A stretch of DNA of 64,000 nt, taken from contig CAJNDS010001746.1 of NCBI GenBank assembly GCA_905221605.1, forward strand, positions 277,797-341,796. The letters run 5' to 3'. The stretch comes from Symbiodinium natans (lineage: Eukaryota > Sar > Dinophyceae > Suessiales > Symbiodiniaceae). The position numbers and the translations under genes were made by a program. Positions 22,272 to 35,199 of the stretch are shown here, piece by piece (position 1 is the first letter of the stretch; the number at the start of each line of letters is the position of its first letter). The notes under the pieces are model-generated. The model was not told the origin of the DNA and ran no database searches. It saw only the letters and a program-made list of their open reading frames with translations.

Positions 22272-25200
22272 ACTGAGCTGCCAGCTTTGGCCGGAAGAGG
22301 TAAAGCATACTATCCACCAAAGAGGTATTCCAGCACATCGATCTGCCCAAGGTCGTTCGATGTGCTTCGTTTGGTTTGCCAAGCTTTGCACCCCCTTCAA
22401 ACTTTGAGGACGGGAGCTCGTGGCCTCCCCTCGCAGTATCTTCGACAGTCCTGCACAATGCACCAGAAATACTCAAACCACAAACCAGACTGAGGCCGTG
22501 CCGAAGACAGTCCCACATACATGACGGCTTATCTGGTTGTTGCGCTCCTGGGCCCGTCTTCTTGGTGAGCAGGAAGTAGCCTTCCATGTGCGGGCCGTAC
22601 CTCTGTTGGGCATCACTCAGACTCAGTGATTAAACTTGAGGAGAGAGAGAGAGGGGGGGGATGCGGGGGGCCTTAAGGGGTCACTTCTGCACCAGCGGTT
22701 CCCACTCCAAGGCATCCTGTAGGTCGTCGCCGGTCTGATAGTAGTGGTCCTCTTCCAAAGCAGATTCAGAACTCCCCAGACGGGGAGTCATCAGTTACCA
22801 CTTCCCATCTGTCATCCCCCCCCCTTTTCCCAGTAAAGAAAATGCTGCTGTCCTCCAGGTAGAGGAGGTATCGCTCGAACGTCCTCCTTTGGTGAGTGTG
22901 CTTGACGTTGTCTATGTTCCCATCCAGCTCTGCGAGGGCATCTTGGACAAACCTGACTCATCCAAGTGCCAAGTCGCTTTTTGCTGCAATAAAGTGGCAG
23001 AAAATCGCGACGCAAGTTCAACACACTCAGACTGCCGCTTCAAATGAGTGCGCGTGACTTCGATGTCCGGCACTCTCTCCGGACGCACCTCGGAGCCCGG
23101 TTCCCTTTCCACAGCTTGGGCACAAGACGGCACAAGGATCATTATCACGGAACCATCGTGACGAACATCGCAGATCGCCGAGGAAAGGGCGAACTTGAAG
23201 GCCGGATGCGGGAAGTAGGAGACCCGCACCGGATAAGACCCAGGATTGGCCAGCAGCTTCCCGATCTCCTCTGCAAAAAGCAACATAGGAGCCCTCCACA
23301 GGGCCTCGAACCCTCCGGCGAGCAGAGTACACCTTAGCATCCCGACTGCCGGTCCTGCTTGTTACCCATTGCTTCTGTGCCTTTGGCATCGGTGAATTTC
23401 AGGCACCTTCGAAGCTGAGGATCTTGAATTGAAGGGTTTTGCAGGATCTCCTGAAGGCTTGAGATGTTCGCCTGTTGTCCAGGGATTGTGGCGCGATGCC
23501 AGCAGCGTGCATCTGCCAAGCAAGCATCTCCCCGAAGCAGTCCTCTGTGTTGTCTGCGTTGCAGCTTCGAGCTTCAAGCTTTCAATTCTGGGGGGCTTCA
23601 AGCATCCAGGGGCTTCACGGGAGAGGAGCCATAAACCCTGGTAACTTAAAAACACTCTGAGTCGAAACATGTGTCAAACATGAGGAATGCAAGATGCACA
23701 GAAAATGAGGAGGACGGAAAGCAAGAAACCAAGAGAGGCATCTGGCCGTCAGACATCTCCTCACACCCACGCTTCACTCAACTCGCCAGCCCCCCCCACA
23801 TCCTTTTCTCTCGTCCGTCCTTTTCGGACGCCTGCATCGTGAACTCGAACTGGCCACTCCTTGCATGGGTACATCCTCTACCACCGCAGATTAAAAAATG
23901 ACACACGAGATGGACATGAAGCACTAGAGCACTGCTATATGAAAGGAAGGCGCATGTTTGGGGCACATAGGGACGCGCTGAAGAGAGCAGAAGCGGCCGC
24001 TCACCGAGGCCGAGTCATGGTGACGCCGTCCTCGATCCCTTGGCCCCAGGCCTGGCGAACCTCAGAAATCAGAGAGGGCACACGGAAAAGAGACATTTCA
24101 TGAATCTCTCAAAAAGAGCTCTCTCTTGCATGCTCTCCCTCATCCCTCGGCACGGCACCAGGTGGGGAACTTTTCGGCCGGGCCTCTGCGACATTCTCTG
24201 ACACGCAGGGTCGTGCACTGAGGAAACCACTCGTGGAACAAGCCTACCACACGCTGGGAAAGTAACTGGGTGTCATGTGTGGGAGAGGAGAAACCGGGAT
24301 CGTTCTCTTCCAAAAAGAGCGTCGAAATCTGTGGCCAACGCCCGGACTCCAGGTCGCAGGGCGCGATCTTCTCGGGCGCCTCCTCCTCTCTAGAGACCCG
24401 ATGTTTGCATATAGGACAGTCCAAGGGGGGGAGGGCACTCCGATGTGAGACGCATGGGAGGGCAGATGCCGCACCATATTCGGCTCCTCCAAGCCAAGGG
24501 ATGCCCGGGACGGCGCGTCCTTTCCAAAGGCGAGAGGCCGAAAGATGTCAAGAAAGCATGCGACAAAAAATGCATGGGCCAAAAACTCTCACACTTCATC
24601 AGTTCGAAAACAGCTACGAGTGCAAGACAGCTCTCAACTTTTGCCTTTCTGCCCGGGCGAACTTCCTCTGTTGTTTCTGAATTGTTCTCTCGCCGTCTGT
24701 TCCGTGTCTTCCGAGCCTCGCCGGCAGGCGGCGCAAAGGGCCTCGGGGCTCCCATGGCTCTTTCCTCTCATCTCCTCCGCCGCTCTTTAGGACCCTGGCA
24801 GAGCCCCGTCCCGCAGCCGAACCTGAGGCATGCTGAGGCGTCCCTTTCCCGTGACGATCTCTCGCCCCTGCTTCTCCCCAAGCCTCCATGCGGCGCTTGC
24901 TCGCGACGTTGGTGCGGAGCATCGTTCGGAAGTCGGTCTGGAACCTCGGAAAAGGAGAAAACAAGAAAACGAGAAAGGGGAACCAGAGGCGAAACGGGGG
25001 AGGCGTTGCCTTCTTCTCCAGCATGCGTGACATCAGCAGCCTGCATTGCCTCTGGAGGAGACCTTCCTTCTGGGGAGCTCTCTTTGGCCTCTCTAAAACC
25101 CCCTCTGAGGCTCCAGGCCGCAGGCTCCCCAGCTTGCACTGCGCCACCGGGGCTCCACCTTCTTTGCAAGAGCCACACCGGAACACCCCGAACAAAAACA

Positions 25201-25513
25201 GCCCGCTCCCCTCCCTCCAGCACAACACTAAGATGATGCGCTCACATGCCAGCTCTCCCTGAGCTCTTCTCTTTCCTGCGGGAAGCTTCGCCTCGAGCCA
25301 ATGCGGCGAAGGCCTCCTTCAGCTGCCGATCCTAGCAGGAAAAAGTGAGACAGGGGAAAACTTTCAGTGTTCACGAAGTCTTAGACAAAGGGGAAGCATT
25401 TGCAGTGTTTCTCAATTCTGGACTTGCGCCTCGGCATCGCTGACATCCACCCAGGCTTTCCGGAAAGGGCACTTGTACCTGAGCGCTGAGCGTGCTCCGC
25501 TCAAGCACGACTC
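22269..25513. repeat. Segmental duplication, copy 2
   Basis: Partner of 1,081-4,322 in the same orientation. It shares the G-rich and GA-rich simple repeats and all exon-like stretches of copy 1. Differences concentrate in the last 900 bp. Confidence 0.95.
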
Positions 25514-25530
25514 AGACTGCTGGTGCAGTG
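22681..25530 (-). CDS. Unrecognised gene, 3' part, copy 2 of the duplicated segment
   Basis: The same series of minus-strand exon-like stretches as copy 1 is present, with its stop at 22,681-22,683 (QDALEWEPLVQK). From about 22.27 to 24.47 kb the DNA appears identical to copy 1. Towards the upstream (high-coordinate) end the copies diverge: substitutions from about 24,680, an extra segment near 25,027-25,062 (GACATCAGCAGCC...), and a 20-bp deletion near 25,270. The exons encoding ALRYKCPFRKAWVDVSDAE, and the CPICKH exon, are intact in both copies. Which copy, if either, is expressed cannot be told from sequence. Confidence 0.5.
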
Positions 25531-25539
25531 CCAACAAGC

Positions 25540-28395
25540 CCCGTTCCTTGCAGCCAGGGTGCTGCCACCGGCTTTTTGCATCAAATGCCATGCCCACAGA
25601 ATGCTTGTGAACTATTGCACTTGCGCGTCCTAGCTCCTGGCGTCAATCTCAATGTGCTGACTAAAACATGAAACATCGGCTCGGCATGCTAGACTAAGTC
25701 CAAACAAAGACTCTGCACTCCAAGAGTCTCACCCAATGCCAGCAACTCATATGACTGCTGGAGTTCCTTATCTCACTCCTGACTGTGGCCGCAGATTGCA
25801 GTAAGATATTCACGGAAGCAACGCACCAACGGATCCGCACAATCGCCAGCACAATCTTTCTTGGCCGAATGTCTCATGACCGCAGGCTCATGGGATCACT
25901 TTTCTGCTGGCATCTTTGCGTGCTGGAAACGCTTTTAGTGCGCTTCGCTTCTGCTTCTCCTTCTGCTTCTGCTTCTGCTTCGCTTCTGCTTCGCTGCTCG
26001 GCTTGCCGAGTCTTATATGGGTGACACTCGGATCGGTCGCGCCGGCTGCGAATAGTCGCAGGAGGCGCTGCCGAAGACCAACTCACAAGCCAGCCCACTT
26101 CCACTCTCTCAAAGGGAAAACAGATCCCTGCACGCCTCTCTTCTGCGAGGAGACACTTCGTATGTGCGGTTTTTGAGGAGAGCGGAGGCAGCGGAGGCTC
26201 GCGGAGAGGCGTTGCGGAAGCTCTCAGGCCGCCTGCCTCTGCGCCTCCCAGAGTCTCCAAGAGTAGAGGCGCAGCAAGTGCAGAGGCTTTTGTAACAAGA
26301 GCTTCGAACAAAGGTCAGAGACCCCGATTTGGAGTGCGTTGCATCTTCTGAAGCCCTTGCTGTTGTACTCGCGACGGGCAACATGTGCTCAGAAAGTACG
26401 GATCGCTCTGGTGCTTCCTTTTTGAGTGAACGTTATATGATCTGTGTCTGCAAATCGTCTTATATACTTCCTGGCGGAGGAGCGACGGAAACACTGCTTT
26501 CTCTGAAGCATACATCTTGTGGGATTGAGAACACTGCTTGCTCTTATGCGAGCATCTTCTAGGAATGTTACCATTCCAGAGGCTGAGCAATGCGCAAAAG
26601 AGCTGCCAAAAACGAAGTTGGAATGCATGCCTCTCTAGCTCTGTCGCACTTCCAGCAATGACCATTTCTACTAGCTGCACGCTTTCTCTCCCTAGCTCCC
26701 GAGACAGTTCTCCACATTACCTGGAACACGGCGGGTGCCTGGGGATTTCTCGACTTCTTCACGGAGTTTGGTCGTGGCCTGTGGCCCGCAGCCCGCTTGG
26801 CGCGCCGCGTGTCCTACAAGGAGCGAGATCGGAATGTTGTATTATGTTGTATTGCTGTGCCAAGCAGGGCATGTCGGGGATGCAGAATGCGGTGGAGTGC
26901 TCTGCGTGGCGAGCAGCGCGCACCGTGCGCACCTTCAGGACGGGTCTCCGGGAGGTGTCGATGCCGTCTGCAGGGTCAGGCACAATGTCCTTGGCTTCAA
27001 CAGAGTACCTCCCTCCCTCCCCTTGCCAACCCCCTCCCTTGGAGGCCCTCAATCCTGTGGACACGGCCCTGCTGCCTTCAATCAAGCTTCGGCTGGTGGT
27101 GCATCTTGCATTGGCGACTCCTTCTCGAACACACGAACAGTCAGACGAGTTTAGGATCTAACCAGTCAACCATCCAAAAACGCATCGTGGATCCAAGAAG
27201 CCCTGCCCTGCATGACATGCAGCCCCTATATAGCTGTGGCAAGCACCTCGCTCGCGGGAGGCCTCGCTGAGTCAGCACGGGCAGCCAGTCAAGACAACTG
27301 CGCTACGGTTACATGTGATGACACGAGCATGCCAACTAGTCCCGAATCTGTTCAGGTGGGGTCTTGCGCTTCTCGCCGGTACAACGCCCAGGCCTCCAAG
27401 AAATACCCTGGAGCCAGCCTTGGCAGCCCTGGTGATTCCAAATCAGTCATGCGCTTTGAACGCGTCGAAAGCCATTGTCAGGGAACTTGAAGCTGAGACC
27501 TGCAGAATCCTGCGAACATGATAGGTGGCGATGACACGGTGGCATTGGATGAAAGCACCCTTCTGATGTCACGGCTCGGCTGCAGTGACTGTAGGGACCG
27601 TAGTGACTGTAGTGGTAGGGCCGGGAGCCCAAGCGGAAGTGTACTCAGTGCACTCTGCATGTGCAGCGTGAGATTCTGTAGGCTTGGATGGACTGCTGGA
27701 GCCCGCCACGGGTTCCAATCGCAGGGGGTCAAGAGATTAGGGAGCCGAGACGCTGTCGAGTGTAGCTTTGAGGACCTGACGAGGTCCCCCCGGACGTGGT
27801 TTTTTGGCTTTTCCCCTCCGTGAGGCCCAGTGCTTTAGGGGGTAGTACAAGGTGAGGATGCGGAACAAATCGGAATCTCGTGAAACAGAATGAGAATAAG
27901 CGCAACGACTCCATCGCAACTGATCCCAAGCTGGCCGTTCTTTCAGCTGGCGAGGCTGTGGATCAAGGGTTACTGAGTATACACGTGAGGACATGGCTTG
28001 AAAAACTCCCTTGCAGCATATGCTGTCTTCTTTCAGCTGCTCAGGATGCTGTGGACATGTCACTATGGCTCTTCCAGGAAGACGGCTTGTACAAGAAGCG
28101 GCAAAAGGCGTTGAAGATCTGCTCAGGCTGCTCGGGCTGCTCACCCAGTGGAACGTGCCCTCACCACCGGCTTGGCCTTCGGCGCGCACTGGGCAGGGCG
28201 TCCACCAGTCTCCTCCTCGTTCCAAGCAAGCACTGATGCTGGCAGCTTCGCGCGGAGCTCAGGGGCCACATAGATCTGAGTACCGGCAAGGGTTACTGAT
28301 GAGACAGCTGAGAAAGTGCTTTTGGTATGCAGTTGGCGAAGTGGGCGGCAACATTGGTAGGATCCCTCGAGGGACCTTCAAAAGAGGGGGGAGGG
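25540..28395. other. No firmly supported gene; simple repeat at 25,945-25,990
   Basis: A GCTTCT-type repeat (TTCTGCTTCTGCTTCGCTTC) lies at 25,945-25,990. Minus-strand stretches near 28,230-28,150 and plus-strand stretches near 26.75-27.1 kb have mixed composition, but nothing is recognised. Tandem GACTGTAG-like units lie at about 27,585-27,615. Confidence 0.3.
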
Positions 28396-28399
28396 GTGT

Positions 28400-28700
28400 G
28401 GCTTGGACGCTGAAACGGTAATTCTGCGCCTCTGCTCGTTGCTCTTGTAGCTTGTTCCCGGAAAGCCTTCTGTGGAATTGAGGGTTCTCTTTTTGCGGTG
28501 GAAGAAGTGGTTGAGACGGAAGCGGGTTCCTCCTCCTTCTCTTTTCTTTTGTTGCTCCTCTCTCATTCTCTCTCCTTTTTCTCGTTTTCTCTTTTTCTTG
28601 GCTTCTCTCCGAGGCTCCGGCCCCGGATCCGCGGCCTCGGCCTCAACGGCCTCGGCCACGTCCGGCCTCCGGATCTTCGTGGCCAGCCGCTCCGCCTCGA
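28400..28700 (-). CDS. Highly charged E/K/R-rich exon, probably 3' part of the gene starting at 33,510
   Basis: On the minus strand a stretch begins RLATKIRRPDVAEAVEAEAA and continues through PEPRREAKKKRKREKGERM to about 28,530. It is rich in alternating acidic and basic residues, as in many dinoflagellate coiled-coil or nuclear proteins. The next upstream minus-strand exon found is at 32.33 kb, so the array between them would be intronic. The link is inference from order and strand only. A purine-rich simple repeat could imitate such a peptide, hence the low confidence. Confidence 0.35.
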
Positions 28701-28894
28701 GTCATTAAAGAAATGAAGAATAAGCAAAGACGGAAGAGAAAGAGAGAGGGACAGAAGGAAGAAGCAGAGCTAAGCAGAGATAAGCAGAGGACAAAACATG
28801 AAGAGGGGCGGAAGGAAGAAGTGAGATAAGCGGACATAAACAGAGATAAGCAGAGGAAGGGAAAAAGAGAGGCAGAGAGTAAGAGGCACCTCCA

Positions 28895-31800
28895 AGCCAA
28901 ACACCACCCCCTCCAAGACGCACCTCTAAGCCGAACACCCCCTCCAAGACCCTCCCAGACGCACCTCTAAGCCAAACACGCCCCTCCTCCAAGCCAAACA
29001 CACCCCCTCCAAGACGCACCTCTAAGCCGAACACCCCCTCCAAGACCCTCCCAGACGCACCTCTAAGCCAAACACGCCCCTCCTTCAAGCCAAACACACG
29101 CCCTCCAAGACGCACCTCTAAGCCGAACTCCAAGACCCTCCCAGACGCACCTCTAAGCCAAACACGCCCCTCCTCCAAGCCAAACTCACCCCCTCCAAGA
29201 CGCACCTCTAAGCCGAACAGCCCCCTCCAAGACCCTCCCAGACGCACCTCTAAGCCAAACACGCCCCTCCTCCAAGCCAGACCCCCTCCAAGACGCACCT
29301 CTAAGCCGAACACCCCCTCCAAGACCCTCCCAGACGCACCTCTAAGCCAAACACGCCCCTCCTCCAAGCCAAACACACCCCCTCCAAGACGCACCTCTAA
29401 GCCGAACACCCCCTCCAAGACCCTCCCAGACGCACCTCTAAGCCAAACACACCCCCTCCAAGACGCACCTCTAAGCCGAACACCCCCTCCAAGACCCTCC
29501 CAGACGCACCTCTAAGCCAAACACGCCCCTCCAAGCCAAACACACCCCCTCCCAAGACGCACCTCTAAGCCGAACACCCCCTCCAAGACCCTCCCAGACG
29601 CACCTCTAAGCCAAACACGCCCCTCCTCCAAGCCAAACACACCCCCTCCAAGGCGCACCTCTACGCCGAACACCCCCTCCAAGACCCTCCCAGACGCACC
29701 TCTAAGCCAAACACGCCCCTCCTCCAAGCCAAACACACCCCCTGCAAGACGCACCTCCAAGCCGCACCCCCTCCAAGACCCTCCCAGACGCACTTCTAAG
29801 CCAAACACGCCCCTCCTCCTCGCCAAACACACCCCCTCCAAAACGCACCTCTAAGCCGAACACCCCCTTCAAGACCCTCCCAGACGCACCTCTAAGCCAA
29901 ACACGCCCCTCCTCCAAGCCAAACACCACCCGCTCCAAGACGCACCTCTAAGCCGAACACCCCCATCAAGACCCTCCCAGACGCACCTGTAATCCAAACA
30001 CGCCCCTCCTCCAAGCCAAACACACACCCCCCTCTAACCCCTCCAAGACCCTCCCAGACGCACCTCTAAGCCAAACACGCCCCTCCTCCAAGCCAAACAC
30101 ACCCCCTCCAAGACGCACCTCTAAGCCGAACACCCCCTCCAAGACCCTCCCAGACGCACCTCTAAGCCAAACACGCCCCTCCTCCAAGCCAAACACACCC
30201 CATGCAAGACGCACCTCTAAGCCGAACACCCCCTCCAAGACCCTCCCAGACGCACCTCTAAGCCAAACACGCCTCTCCTCCAAGCCAAACACACCCCCTG
30301 CAAGACGCACCTCTAAGCCGAACACCCCCTCCAAGACCCTCCCAGACGCACCTCTAAGCCAAACACGCCCCTCCTCCAAGCCACCCGCCAACACGCACCT
30401 GTAAGCCGAACACCCCCTCCAAGACCCCCCCAGACACACCTCTAAGCCAAACACGCCCCTCCTCCAAGCCAAACTCACCCCCCTCCAACGAGCACCTCTA
30501 AGCCGAACAACCCCTCCAAAGACCCTCCCAGACGCACTCTAAGCCAAACATGCGGCCTCCTCCAAGCCAAACACACCCCCTCCAAGACGCACCTCTAAGC
30601 CGACAACCACCCTCCCCAAGGACCCTCCCAGACGCACCTCTAAGCCAAACACACCCCTCCAAGGACGCACCTCTAAGCCGAACACCCCCTCCAAAACCCT
30701 CCCAGAGACCTCTAAGCCAAAACACGCCCCTCCTCCAAGCCAAAACACACCCCCTCCAAGACGCACCTCTAAGCCGAACACCCCCTCCAAGACCCTCCCA
30801 GACGCACCTCTAAGCCAAACACGCCCTCCAAGCCAAACACACCCCCTCCAAGACGCACCTCTAAGCCGAACACCCCCTCCAAGACCCTCCCAGACGCACC
30901 TCTAAGCCAAACACGCCCCTCCTTCAAGCCAAACACACGCCCTCCAAGACGCACCTCTAAGCCGAACTCCAAGACCCTCCCAGACGCACCTCTAAGCCAA
31001 ACACGCCCCTCCTCCAAGCCAAACTCACCCCCTCCAAGACGCACCTCTAAGCCGAACAGCCCCCTCCAAGACCCTCCCAGACGCACCTCTAAGCCAAACA
31101 CGCCCCTCCTCCAAGCCAGACCCCCTCCAAGACGCACCTCTAAGCCGAACACCCCCTCCAAGACCCTCCCAGACGCACCTCTAAGCCAAACACGCCCCTC
31201 CTCCAAGCCAAACACACCCCCTCCAAGACGCACCTCTAAGCCGAACACCCCCTCCAAGACCCTCCCAGACGCACCTCTAATCCAAACACGCCCCTCCTCC
31301 AAGCCAAACACACCCCCTCCAAGACGCACCTCTAAGCCGAACACCCCCTCCAAGACCCTCCCAGACGCACCTCTAAGCCAAACACGCCCCTCCTCCAAGC
31401 CACCCGCCAAGACGCACTTGTAAGCCGAACACCCCCTCCAAGACCCTCCCAGACGCACCTCTACGCCAAACACGCCCCTCCTCCAAGCCAAACTCACTCC
31501 CTCCAAGACGCAGCTCTAAGCCGAACACCCCCTCCAAAGACCCTCCCAGACGCACCTCTAAGCCAAACATGCGCCTCCTCCAAGCCAAACACACCCCCTC
31601 CAAGACGCACCTCTAAGCCGAACACCCCCTCCAAGACCCTCCCAGACGCACCTCTAAGCCAAACACACCCCCTCCAAGACGCACCTCTAAGCCGAACACC
31701 CCCTCCAAGACCCTCCCAGATGCACCTCTAAGCCGAACAGCCCCCTCCAAGACCCTACCAGACGCACCTCTAAGCCAAACACGCCCCTCCTCCAAGCCAA

Positions 31801-31945
31801 ACACACCCCCCCCAAGACGCACCTCTAAGCCGAACACCCCCCTCCAAGACCCTCCCAGACTCACCTCTAAGCCAGCCCCCTCCAAGACCCTACCAGACGC
31901 ACCTCTAAGCCAAACACGCCCCTCCTCCAAGCCAAGCACCGAGGT
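28895..31945. repeat. 96-bp tandem minisatellite, about 30 copies, within a probable intron
   Basis: The unit is built of GCACCTCTAAGCCGAACACC, CCCTCCAAGACCCTCCCAGA and CACGCCCCTCCTCCAAGCC modules. The period is 96 bp (AAGCC at 28,991 and 29,087). As 96 is divisible by 3, minus-strand frames stay open and read VFGLEVRLGG / GRVWLRGASGRVLEG, which I regard as spurious. A block is repeated at higher order: the rare CCTTCAAGCC variant at 29,087 recurs at 30,926 (offset 1,839 bp) with the same neighbouring variants. Confidence 0.97.
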
Positions 31946-31959
31946 CGACAAGATAACAA

Positions 31960-32040
31960 AGAGGAAAGTGCGGGGCGTGGGGAGCTTGCACTCCCTCTCT
32001 GCCTCTCTCTCTGCCTCTCTCTCTCTCTCTCTCTCTCCCT
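31960..32040. repeat. CT/GA-rich microsatellite next to the 96-bp array
   Basis: CTCTCTCTGCCTCTCT runs mark the edge of the array on its high-coordinate side. They lie in the same presumed intron. Confidence 0.8.
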
Positions 32041-32329
32041 CTCAACTGCTCGCCTCCGCCTGCGAGACCCGGCGCCCCGACTTGGCCAGCACCGCGCCGC
32101 CTCCTGCCAGCACCTGCCCCCAAAGACGGAGCCAGAACACGCGCATATGCATATAAGTGCAATCGAATTGCATGTGTGACGAATGCACGCATATGCATGT
32201 GTGCGTGTAGGGTTAGTGCGTGTGCGTCTCGAGCAGGACGCGACGGATACAGCAGAGAAACCGAACAAACAAGCAACAAAGGGCTTCTGCGGCTTCTTCG
32301 TGGGAGGCTCTGCACCCAACACGCGTGCC

Positions 32330-33510
32330 CTCATTGGGCCTCCATCTTTGGGTGGTTCTCCTTGATGATCTTGGTCAACATGTCTTTCTGCAAAGAGGGC
32401 GCAGGGATGGATTCTACATGATTCTCCCCGAACTTCGTTCTGTCAAGAGGGCAGGGCCCAGCCTCCTCGTTGGTGTACTTGCGGCGGTTTCCCCGAAAAA
32501 CCGTGCCTGCCATGGGCAGATTCTGGGCGCGGAAGTCGACGGGTTTCATGACCTGCAAAAAGGGAACCGTTCTCTCTGCCCGTTCCATGAAAGTGACTTA
32601 AGAGGCTTGCAAAAAGTAGAGTGAAGAAGAAACGTGAGAGTCGGCATGACCTCGTGCTGTGGGAACACAGCATCGTCAGATTCCGGGTACTTGAAGGCAT
32701 TCTTTGGCCTGGCAGGTACCAGGCTTCGGAGCTGCGCCACTGCTCAGGGGGGGGCAGCTGCGCCGTGTTGCGCCTCAGGAGCGTGAGCTGCTTGCCCTGC
32801 GCCACTTTGATCTGAGCACGGCGGCCAAAGTCGACGTGAGTTGAAACATCCCCAAACATCCCCAAACATGAGCTTGACAAATCTGGCATAAGGGACATAA
32901 GGCGGCACGGTGAGTGCGTGACGAGCTTCTGATGCTTCTCTTCTTCACGGGGCGTGACCTGACGGGTCCAGGGCCGCGACAGTAAGGAGGGAGGGAGAGG
33001 GAGAGACAGAGAGCGAGAGAAAGAGAGGGAGGGGGAGGGAAGGGAGGGAGGAGGGGAGGGGAGGGGACGGGAGGAGGGAGAGAGCGTTTCAGAAAAGGCA
33101 GAAAAAGGGCAAAACAGGCCAAGCACAACCAAAAGCACGAAGAGGCAGCTGCAAAGCATTCGAAGAATTCGCATTGCGTTCTCTGTGGCCAGTGCCAGCA
33201 TGGCGTCCACCCGCTGCCTGAGCTCAAGACGGGGCCGCCGGAGCATGGTAGAGACGAGAGAGCCCCAACAGCCAGAAAGAAGCTCAGAGGAGAGGAAGAA
33301 AAACAGGAGCCACATACCATCAAACATCATCAAACAATCAAACCCAAGCATGTCAGAGTTGACCTCTTCACCGTCCGGAGCCGCTTCTTGATCTTGGAGC
33401 GGATTGACCTCATCGCCGAAATTCTTCGAAAAAATAGGTGCGCAATTCAATGTCAAGGCATGCGAAGCAGTCGAGGACAGCTCTTCCCCATCCTTGTCGC
33501 GCCCTGCCAC
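32330..33510 (-). CDS. Unrecognised protein, 5' exons
   Basis: The start is probably the ATG at 33,510 (AGRDKDGEELSSTASHALTL), with the exon reading to GEEVNSDMLGFDCLMMFDG before a GT donor. Later minus-strand stretches with coding character: QRVDAMLALATENAMRILRM (about 33,210), VTPREEEKHQKLVTH (32,950), HVDFGRRAQIKVAQGKQLTL (32,830), LVPARPKNAFKYPESDDAVF (32,710), then VMKPVDFRAQNLPMAGTVF to LTKIIKENHPKMEAQ (32,550-32,331). The hydrophobic run after RILRM (LFVLLVVLGLF) may be a membrane segment or unspliced intron. I recognise no family. The gene appears to continue past the 96-bp array at 28.9-31.9 kb into the charged exon near 28.6 kb. Confidence 0.5.
32970..33080. repeat. GGGA/GAGA-rich low-complexity tract
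   Basis: A purine-rich run (GAGGGAGAGGGAGAGACAGAG and GGGAGGGAAGGGAGG) lies in a presumed intron of the 33,510 gene. Confidence 0.8.
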
Positions 33511-33849
33511 GCGTCAAGCACTCAATGATGCAGCACGGCACCAGTGCTATTCAGTGAGGCCGTGAGTAGTCTTCATCCCATCGAGCAAGCACGCCACGAT
33601 GGCCCAAGAGAGGCGACGGAGAAAGCTAAACTAACTAAAGCAACTCAAGACTCCTCGAAGATAGATTCATACATGTGCTGTCCTGGTGGTCACTGTTGTC
33701 GAATTGTGCATGCACAACGTCGGGTTGTTAGGAGATGCCGCCGCTTGAACCTCAAACTTTCGCATGGTTTGGGGCTGCGATGCATGCTCCAGACTGCCAC
33801 GGTCTGTCACCAGCCAGCGTCGACCACCACATGCCACCAGCCATATCTT

Positions 33850-34350
33850 TTCAGACACGCAGCACTGATGGCTCAAGTGCATCTGCCGTGATCTCCCCGG
33901 TGGGAGATGCTCGAACAAAATCGATGGCAGATCGAGCAATAGTGCTCCACTCAGCACCACGGATGGTTTCACGGACCTGACACTGGAGCACTCCGTATAG
34001 GCTGCAGACACCACGTTCGGGTGCACTGAAAAACAAGGCCAGCGGCGCGCTTCAAACAGTTTTGGCTGCGCCGTTTTCTCTGTGAGCTGGCACGAACATG
34101 ATCGAGGATTCGCGCTGGCCCTGTTGTGTACACTGGCGTGTGACTCCGAATCCTGTTCAACAAATTGGCACGAGACCGCCATTTCAACTGCTTTGACCAG
34201 TACTTGGCAAAGGCGGCGCTGCCGTGCAGGCTCTTCGCTGAATCTTGCTGAATCTCAGACTCTAACTCTGACTCTCTAAGGATGTGTGATGCCGTCTCAA
34301 CTCTCGCTTCAAGGCGCGCCTCCCTTGCACAGCAGCAAATTGGCACTCAG
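33850..34350 (-). CDS. Weak exon-like stretches upstream of the 33,510 gene
   Basis: VRETIRGAEWSTIARSAIDF followed by VRASPTGEITADALEPSVL (about 33,983-33,854) reads like an exon on the minus strand, and FAKYWSKQLKWRSRANLLNR lies at about 34,200. They fall between two minus-strand genes and may be a small gene or an extension of either neighbour. No family was recognised. Confidence 0.25.
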
Positions 34351-35199
34351 AAACCGACGCTGACGACGCAGCCATCACAAAGCATCACGGACTGCGGTCT
34401 CTCTGTCGTTTATTGATCATCAGGTCTCTGCATTCGCCGCGGTGCCAGTGTCAGCAAAGTGTAAAAGTGTTCGCAGAACTGCCAGAACCACTCTAAATTC
34501 GCACCCTCCCCAAAAAAAGGCACAATGTGCACGTGTGCACACATTAAGGCCATGTGCTCGCATCTCACACTCCGAGGGGCGCCCTCGCCTTCTCTCTGAG
34601 ATGGTGCGCTCGTTCTCTTTAGCCTGCGCAGAGGGCACCACATGGGAAACAGCCCTTCAGAGCCTGAACAGGGTGTCGAGAAGCGCGCGACACGAAGAGA
34701 CACCCCACGAGCCACGAGCCCACAGCCGAACGGCCTCGCCTCGGCCCTTCTCAGGAGTCCGGCCAGCCGGACGTGGGGACGAACTCCGGCGCCTGCATGG
34801 GGGACAGGCAAGCCCTACCAATGTTAACAATCAAGTCTCAAGGTCTTACGAGCAAAAAAAGAAACACCACCCAGAAACGAACAATGTCTATAGCCGAAGA
34901 CGTGTTGAGGAGCAAGAACTCCAAAGCCCCTTCCCCAGCGGCTCTTCCCATCTCAAGACTCCCGAAAGGTCCACAAGGACAATATGCAAAAACACCTCTT
35001 AGAGACCATCGAGGACAACTTTTGAGACTCTTGAGAAGAGCTCGCGGAATCCTCCTTTTCCTAAGAAAGAGCCAACGCCCGCGCAAGGCCTCAGCTCGCA
35101 AGGAGGCGGCCGCCGCCAAAGAAGCTGCGGACGCCTTGGCGCCTTTGGTGGTCTTCGTCACCTGGGCATTCGAGACATCAGAAGAAGTGCAAACTAGTA

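Noticed and set aside
22055..22276. Plus-strand peptide ENVNFMILMLVFFVCLFLP in the dispersed repeat as a conserved membrane protein
   Set aside because: Replacement differences between the three copies are frequent and copy 1 is frameshifted. No coding constraint is visible.
28895..31945. Long minus-strand frames reading VFGLEVRLGG repeats as a repeat protein
   Set aside because: The 96-bp period is a multiple of three, so frames stay open automatically. Frames break wherever copies carry indels, and several frames are open at once.
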